Shown here in pieces: positions 58,439 to 64,000 of a stretch of 64,000 nucleotides of DNA. Source of the DNA: Caballeronia calidae. GTDB lineage: Bacteria; Pseudomonadota; Gammaproteobacteria; Burkholderiales; Burkholderiaceae. The notes under the pieces are model-generated. The model was not told the origin of the DNA. It did no database searches and worked only from the letters and a program-made list of their open reading frames with translations. Where the stretch lies: contig NZ_FCOX02000016.1 of assembly GCF_900044055.2 (NCBI RefSeq), positions 94,460-158,459 of the forward strand. Direction: 5' to 3'. The translations under genes and the position numbers were made by a program. Position 1 is the stretch's first letter; each line of letters starts with the position of its first letter.

Positions 58439-59131
58439 ATGCTAGAACTCGATAACCTGAATCAATACTACGGCGGCAGCCACATCCTCCGCGATGTGAA
58501 GATGACCGTCCCCGAGGGCAAGCTCACGGTGCTGCTGGGCCGCAACGGCGTAGGCAAGACGACGCTCTTGCGCTGCCTGATGGGCGTAGTCCCGACGAAG
58601 AGTGGCACCATCACCTGGCGCGGCAACAAGATCTCCTCGATGCCGACCCATGCGCGGGTAGCGAGCGGCCTCGCCTACGTCCCACAAGGCCGCGATATCT
58701 TCGGCCGCCTGACCGTCGAAGAAAACCTGCTCGTAGGCGCAGCAAGCCGCAAGGCGCCCTCGAAAATCCCCGATCGCATCTACGATCTCTTCCCCGTGCT
58801 CCGCGATATGAAGCATCGCCGCGGCGGCGATCTCTCAGGCGGTCAGCAACAGCAACTCGCGATAGGCCGCGCGCTGATGAGCGAGCCGCAACTGCTCATT
58901 CTCGACGAACCGACCGAAGGCATTCAGCCATCGATCATCCGCGATATCGGCCGCACGCTGCGGCAGCTCGTCGATGAAATGGGCATGACCGTGCTGCTCG
59001 TCGAACAGTATTACGACTTCGCCCGCGAGCTCGCGGACCGCTACTGGGTGATGAGCCGCGGCGAGATCGTCGCGGGCGGCGCGGGCTCCGAGATGGACGA
59101 ACATGGAGTGCGCGAGCTGATCGCCGTATGA
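58439..59131 (+). CDS. urtE: Urea ABC transporter, ATP-binding protein UrtE
   Basis: A 230-residue LivF-type ATPase with Walker A LLGRNGVGKTTLLRCL, signature LSGGQQQQLAIGRALM, and Walker B LLILDEPTEGIQ. The start MLELDNLNQYYGGSHIL at 58439 is the family N-terminus. Only AAAAAAGAA precedes the ATG, a weak ribosome-binding site at the edge of repeat element B, so expression may be altered compared with an uninterrupted operon. Followed after 39 bp by ureD. Confidence 0.95.
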   Translation: MLELDNLNQYYGGSHILRDVKMTVPEGKLTVLLGRNGVGKTTLLRCLMGVVPTKSGTITWRGNKISSMPTHARVASGLAYVPQGRDIFGRLTVEENLLVGAASRKAPSKIPDRIYDLFPVLRDMKHRRGGDLSGGQQQQLAIGRALMSEPQLLILDEPTEGIQPSIIRDIGRTLRQLVDEMGMTVLLVEQYYDFARELADRYWVMSRGEIVAGGAGSEMDEHGVRELIAV

Positions 59132-59170
59132 TGAAGCCTCACTCTCCATCGCGCATTTCGCATCCTTCCC

Positions 59171-60031
59171 ATGCTTCATGAATCGCACGCGGCACTCGTC
59201 GATCCGAACATCTGGCGCGGTTCGCTCGAACTCGGCTATGCGCGCCAGCATGACCGCACCGTTTGCGTTCATCGCAAACACGAAGGGCCGTTGCGCCTGC
59301 AACGTCCGCTCTATCCCGAAGGCGATATCTGTCATTCCGTAATCGTGCATCCGCCGGGCGGCGTCGCGGGCGGAGACCGTTTGTCCATCGACGTGAAGCT
59401 CGGCGAAGGCACGCATGCCGTCATCACGACGCCGGGGGCGACGAAGTGGTACAAGGCCAACGGCAAGCTGGCAACGCAGCGCATCGACATCGACCTCGCG
59501 GTGAATGCGAAGCTCGACTGGCTCCCGCAGAACAACATCGTGTTCGAATCGTCGAATATCGAACTCGAATTCAACCTCACGCTCGATGAAGGCGCGACCG
59601 CGCTCGGCTGGGACGCGATGCTGCTCGGCCGCGCCGCAGCCGGCGATAAATGGACGCAAGGACATATCAAGGCGCTTTCGCGTATCGCGCATCGCGATGG
59701 CACAACGCTCTGGTTCGAACGCACGCTGCTCGATGCAAGCGATCCATTGCGCGATGGCGCGCAGGGACTCGCGGGCTTTCCCGCCTACGGCACGCTCTGG
59801 GCGATCGGCCCCGCGTGCGACGATGCGCTCGCCGAAGCACTCACCGCGCAACTGCCCTTCAGCGATGAACTGCGCGCGGCTGCATCGTGTGTCACGCCGG
59901 GCGTGCTGATCGTGCGCGCGATCAGCCGCTCGATGGAACCGCTGCAACGCGCACTCACCGATTGCTGGACGCATCTTCGTCCTCTCGTGCATGGCGTCGA
60001 TGCACGGCCGTTGCGGCTCTGGACAACCTGA
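59171..60031 (+). CDS. ureD: Urease accessory protein UreD
   Basis: A 286-residue UreD/UreH scaffold protein that binds apo-urease and receives nickel through UreF and UreG. Signatures are [20 protein letters not shown] (family start region), [12 protein letters not shown], and the [10 protein letters not shown] segment. It begins the urease genes directly after the urea transporter operon. A 139-bp gap with no gene separates it from ureA. Confidence 0.95.
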   Translation: MLHESHAALVDPNIWRGSLELGYARQHDRTVCVHRKHEGPLRLQRPLYPEGDICHSVIVHPPGGVAGGDRLSIDVKLGEGTHAVITTPGATKWYKANGKLATQRIDIDLAVNAKLDWLPQNNIVFESSNIELEFNLTLDEGATALGWDAMLLGRAAAGDKWTQGHIKALSRIAHRDGTTLWFERTLLDASDPLRDGAQGLAGFPAYGTLWAIGPACDDALAEALTAQLPFSDELRAAASCVTPGVLIVRAISRSMEPLQRALTDCWTHLRPLVHGVDARPLRLWTT

Positions 60032-60170
60032 CCGCACCACGATGATGCGGCGAACGGCCCCGCGATGGTGCGCATGCATCACGCGAAAGCACGATATGCA
60101 CGGATCAAGGGCAAAGCATCGATGGCACAACTTTCGCTAAAGACCATCGACCGACGCAAACAATAAACCC

Positions 60171-60473
60171 ATGAAACTCACGCCTCGCGAAAAGGACAAG
60201 CTCCTCATCTTCACCGCGGCCTTGCTCGCAGAACGCCGCCGCGCGCGCGGCTTGAAGCTCAATCATCCGGAAGCCGTCGCGTTCATATCGGCTGCATTGA
60301 TGGAAGCGGCGCGCGACGGCAAGACCGTCGCCGAAGTCATGCATTACGGCACCACGCTGCTCACGAGAGACGACGTGATGGAAGGCGTGCCCGAGATGAT
60401 CCCCGACATCCAGATCGAAGCGACCTTCCCCGACGGCACGAAGCTCGTCACGGTTCATCATCCGATCCCTTGA
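60171..60473 (+). CDS. ureA: Urease gamma subunit
   Basis: A 100-residue small structural subunit: [20 protein letters not shown] at the N-terminus, [20 protein letters not shown] in the middle, and VHHPI at the end. It forms the (alpha-beta-gamma)3 enzyme with UreB and UreC. Four bases separate its stop from the ureB start. Confidence 0.97.
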   Translation: MKLTPREKDKLLIFTAALLAERRRARGLKLNHPEAVAFISAALMEAARDGKTVAEVMHYGTTLLTRDDVMEGVPEMIPDIQIEATFPDGTKLVTVHHPIP

Positions 60474-60477
60474 GAAC

Positions 60478-60783
60478 ATGATCCCAGGCGAATACTTCAT
60501 CGACGACGGCGAGCACGAGCTCAACGCCGGCCGCGAGACCGTGACCGTCATCGTCGCGAATCATGGCGACAGGCCCGTGCAGGTCGGCTCGCACTTCCAC
60601 TTCTACGAAGTCAACACGGCGCTCAAGTTCGAGCGCGAGAAGGCGCGCGGCTTTCGCCTGAACATCGCGGCGGGCACCGCCGTGCGCTTCGAGCCGGGAC
60701 AGGAACGCACGGTCGAGCTCGTCGCGCTCGCGGGCGATCGTCGCGTCTATGGTTTCAACGCGCTCGTCATGGGTCCGCTTTAA
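60478..60783 (+). CDS. ureB: Urease beta subunit
   Basis: A 101-residue subunit with [20 protein letters not shown] and [17 protein letters not shown], the typical beta-subunit core. It is separate from UreA, unlike the fused Helicobacter form. Located between ureA and ureC. Confidence 0.97.
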   Translation: MIPGEYFIDDGEHELNAGRETVTVIVANHGDRPVQVGSHFHFYEVNTALKFEREKARGFRLNIAAGTAVRFEPGQERTVELVALAGDRRVYGFNALVMGPL

Positions 60784-60804
60784 TCCAAAAGCCAAAGGAA
60801 GAAT

Positions 60805-62511
<1,707 letters not shown>

Positions 62512-62517
62512 CTTTTC

Positions 62518-63105
62518 ATGCGTACCATCGACAAACGTCTGACCGCGAAGCTCGCACCCGTGCTCGTCAAGCGCGCGCCCACGCTGACCCTTCCCTTCGA
62601 TGCGCGCTGCAAGAGCCGTCTCGCCGCCACGCTGGATAACGGCGAGGAAGTCGCGCTCGTGATGCCGCGCGGCACGGTGCTCGCCGACGGCGACATGCTC
62701 GTCGCGGATGACGGCGGCTTCGTGCGCGTCGTCGCGGCGGCGGAAGCGGTGCTCGTCGTGCGCGCGCCCAGCGTGCGCCTGCTCACGCGTGCTGCGTATC
62801 ATCTCGGCAATCGGCATACGCCCGTCGAAGTCGGCGCCGATTATCTGAAGCTCGAAGCCGATCCCGTGCTCGAAGACATGTTGAAGCGTCTCGGCGTGCT
62901 GGTCGCGCATGAGTCGCAGCCGTTCCAGCCTGAGACCGGCGCGTATGGCGGCGGTCACAAGCATGGCCACGACGAAACCTTCAGCGAGGACTATGCGCTC
63001 GCGCAGAAGGTTTTCGACGAGCATCACGGGCACGATCATTCGCACGACCACGATCATTCGTCCTGCGGTCACGATCATCATCACCACGGTCATGCGCATC
63101 GCTGA
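62518..63105 (+). CDS. ureE: Urease accessory protein UreE (nickel metallochaperone)
   Basis: A 195-residue protein with the peptide-binding N-terminal domain ([19 protein letters not shown]), a nickel-binding domain ([13 protein letters not shown]), and a strongly His-rich C-terminal tail of about 50 residues with [12 protein letters not shown] and [10 protein letters not shown]. Such tails store or deliver several nickel ions. It begins 6 bp after ureC and overlaps ureF by 14 bp. Confidence 0.95.
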   Translation: MRTIDKRLTAKLAPVLVKRAPTLTLPFDARCKSRLAATLDNGEEVALVMPRGTVLADGDMLVADDGGFVRVVAAAEAVLVVRAPSVRLLTRAAYHLGNRHTPVEVGADYLKLEADPVLEDMLKRLGVLVAHESQPFQPETGAYGGGHKHGHDETFSEDYALAQKVFDEHHGHDHSHDHDHSSCGHDHHHHGHAHR

Positions 63106-63772
63106 ACTGACGGCGCTTCTGCATCTTGCATCGCCGGCGCTGCCGATCGGCGCGTTCAGCTATTCGCAAGGGCTCGAAGCGGCGATCGAACATGGCCTGA
63201 TCCACGACGGCGACAGCGCGCGCGCGTGGATCGCGAGCGGCCTCACCCATGTGCTCGCGCGTGGCGAACTGCCCTTTCTGGCGCATCAGATCGACCGCTG
63301 GCGTGTCCACGATGACGTCGCGCTGCGTCAGGCGAACGATGAATACATCGCGAGCCGCGAATCGGCGGAACTCAGACGCGAAACCGAGCAGATGGGCTGG
63401 TCGCTTGCGCAGTTGTGCGCCTCGCTCGAATGGGGCGATGAAGCGCGTCGCGCGACGCTCGCCGCGATCAAACCGATCGCGCAGCCGACCGCCTTCGCCT
63501 TCGCCGCGTTCGCGCACGATGCGGCGCCCGACGCCGCGCTCGCGGCCTATGCATTCAGCTGGGTCGAAAATCAGGCGGCCGCCGCGTTGAAGGCCGTGCC
63601 GCTCGGGCAGCTCGCGGGGCAGCGCATCATCGTCGCGCTGCGTCAGCCGATCGACGACGCCGTGCGCCGCGCGCTCGACACATCGCCCGAACGGATCAAC
63701 ACCTTCGCGCCGCAGCTCGGTATTTTGTCGGCGCGGCACGAATCGCAATACTCACGACTTTTCCGCTCCTAG
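63092..63772 (+). CDS. ureF: Urease accessory protein UreF
   Basis: A 226-residue helical protein that, with UreD, gates nickel delivery by the UreG GTPase. Family segments are [20 protein letters not shown] near the start and [19 protein letters not shown] at the end. It starts within the ureE His tail. ureG normally follows at once; here a hairpin with a T-run and then an insertion sequence follow, so ureG is displaced beyond the window or lost. Confidence 0.95.
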   Translation: MRIAELTALLHLASPALPIGAFSYSQGLEAAIEHGLIHDGDSARAWIASGLTHVLARGELPFLAHQIDRWRVHDDVALRQANDEYIASRESAELRRETEQMGWSLAQLCASLEWGDEARRATLAAIKPIAQPTAFAFAAFAHDAAPDAALAAYAFSWVENQAAAALKAVPLGQLAGQRIIVALRQPIDDAVRRALDTSPERINTFAPQLGILSARHESQYSRLFRS

Positions 63773-63793
63773 CCCGAGCTTTGGCTTCTCAAG

Positions 63794-63835
63794 TAGCCGA
63801 GATCCGCGTCAGCGCTGGGTTTCGGCTATTTTTTT
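63794..63835 (+). terminator. Terminator-like hairpin after ureF
   Basis: TAGCCGA (63794-63800) pairs with TCGGCTA (63822-63828) and is followed by seven T. It may end the ure transcript or be the edge of the inserted element. Confidence 0.65.
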
Positions 63836-63839
63836 AGGC

Positions 63840-64000
63840 TATCATGTACCCATGTAAATTAGTATTTTTGTGTTGATTTTTTGGCCATATGTGCTTGAAT
63901 GAGTGTTCATGTATATTGAACATGTCCCCAACCGTAACTCCCCTCCGGCCGTGCTACTGCGCGAGTCTTATCGCGAAGGCAACACGGTTAAGAAGCGCAC
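63840..64000 (+). mobile_element. Insertion sequence, IS1634-like, left end (cut by window)
   Basis: A sharp change to A/T-rich sequence after 63828 leads into a transposase start at 63909. The exact terminal repeat cannot be seen, so the left boundary is approximate. Confidence 0.6.
63909..64000 (+). CDS. IS1634-family (IS4 superfamily) transposase, N-terminus only
   Basis: The reading frame from ATG 63909 encodes MYIEHVPNRNSPPAVLLRES followed by YREGNTVKKR, the characteristic opening of IS1634-type transposases. About 30 residues are visible before the window ends. Codon use and the A/T-rich leader differ from the neighbouring urease genes. Identification rests on the N-terminal motif alone. 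Confidence 0.85.
   Translation, partial: MYIEHVPNRNSPPAVLLRESYREGNTVKKR

Overview
The window is GC-rich chromosomal DNA from a beta-proteobacterium, most probably a Burkholderiaceae member close to Caballeronia or Paraburkholderia. The grounds are the gene order gyrA / serC-pheA-tyrA-aroA-cmk-rpsA-ihfB-lapAB, the Burkholderia-type DUF2968 and DUF2059 exported proteins, a tmRNA whose tag reads ANDDTFALAA, and codons strongly biased to G or C in third position. This is inferred from gene content; no database was searched.

Layout. 1-2400: end of an MltB-like lytic transglycosylase, then cysM and a ComEA-like exported protein. 2460-7420 (minus): an envelope cluster, lapA-lapB-ugd-hldA-hldD, supplying LPS inner-core heptose, UDP-glucuronate and LPS-assembly control. 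7690-18813 (minus): the supra-operon gyrA, DUF2059, serC, pheA, tyrA, aroA, cmk, rpsA, ihfB, which links serine and aromatic amino acid synthesis to nucleotide and translation genes. 19530-22290 (plus): ompA, ubiG, gph and ssrA, followed by an A+T-richer relic stretch. 22840-29700: a small exported protein, then a ModE/LysR-type regulator (fdsR) divergent from the NAD-dependent soluble formate dehydrogenase genes fdsG-B-A-D. 29740-50000 is mixed housekeeping and accessory material: an FAD monooxygenase, a Zn-type CDF exporter with its SmtB/ArsR sensor and an operator palindrome, a TPR glycosyltransferase-like protein, a citrate-type symporter, a GNAT protein, two unrecognised or DUF envelope proteins, a class-I glutamine amidotransferase, a CPA2 antiporter, P-II, NadE, a FemAB-like acyltransferase, a GIY-YIG protein, inorganic pyrophosphatase, and an ALDH-SDR-MFS catabolic cluster.

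51500-64000 is a nitrogen-acquisition block: the urea ABC transporter urtABCD-E followed by urease ureD-A-B-C-E-F. A good sigma-54 (-24/-12) promoter precedes urtA, which fits nitrogen control. The most striking feature is a pair of inverted composite repeats of about 0.75 and 0.86 kb, at 51511-52262 and 57571-58425. They bracket urtABCD exactly, and one of them sits between urtD and urtE. Each is an imperfect palindrome made of arms carrying a double-hairpin core. The block ends at an insertion sequence whose IS1634-type transposase starts at 63909, where ureG would be expected.

No CRISPR array, rRNA or tRNA gene was seen.
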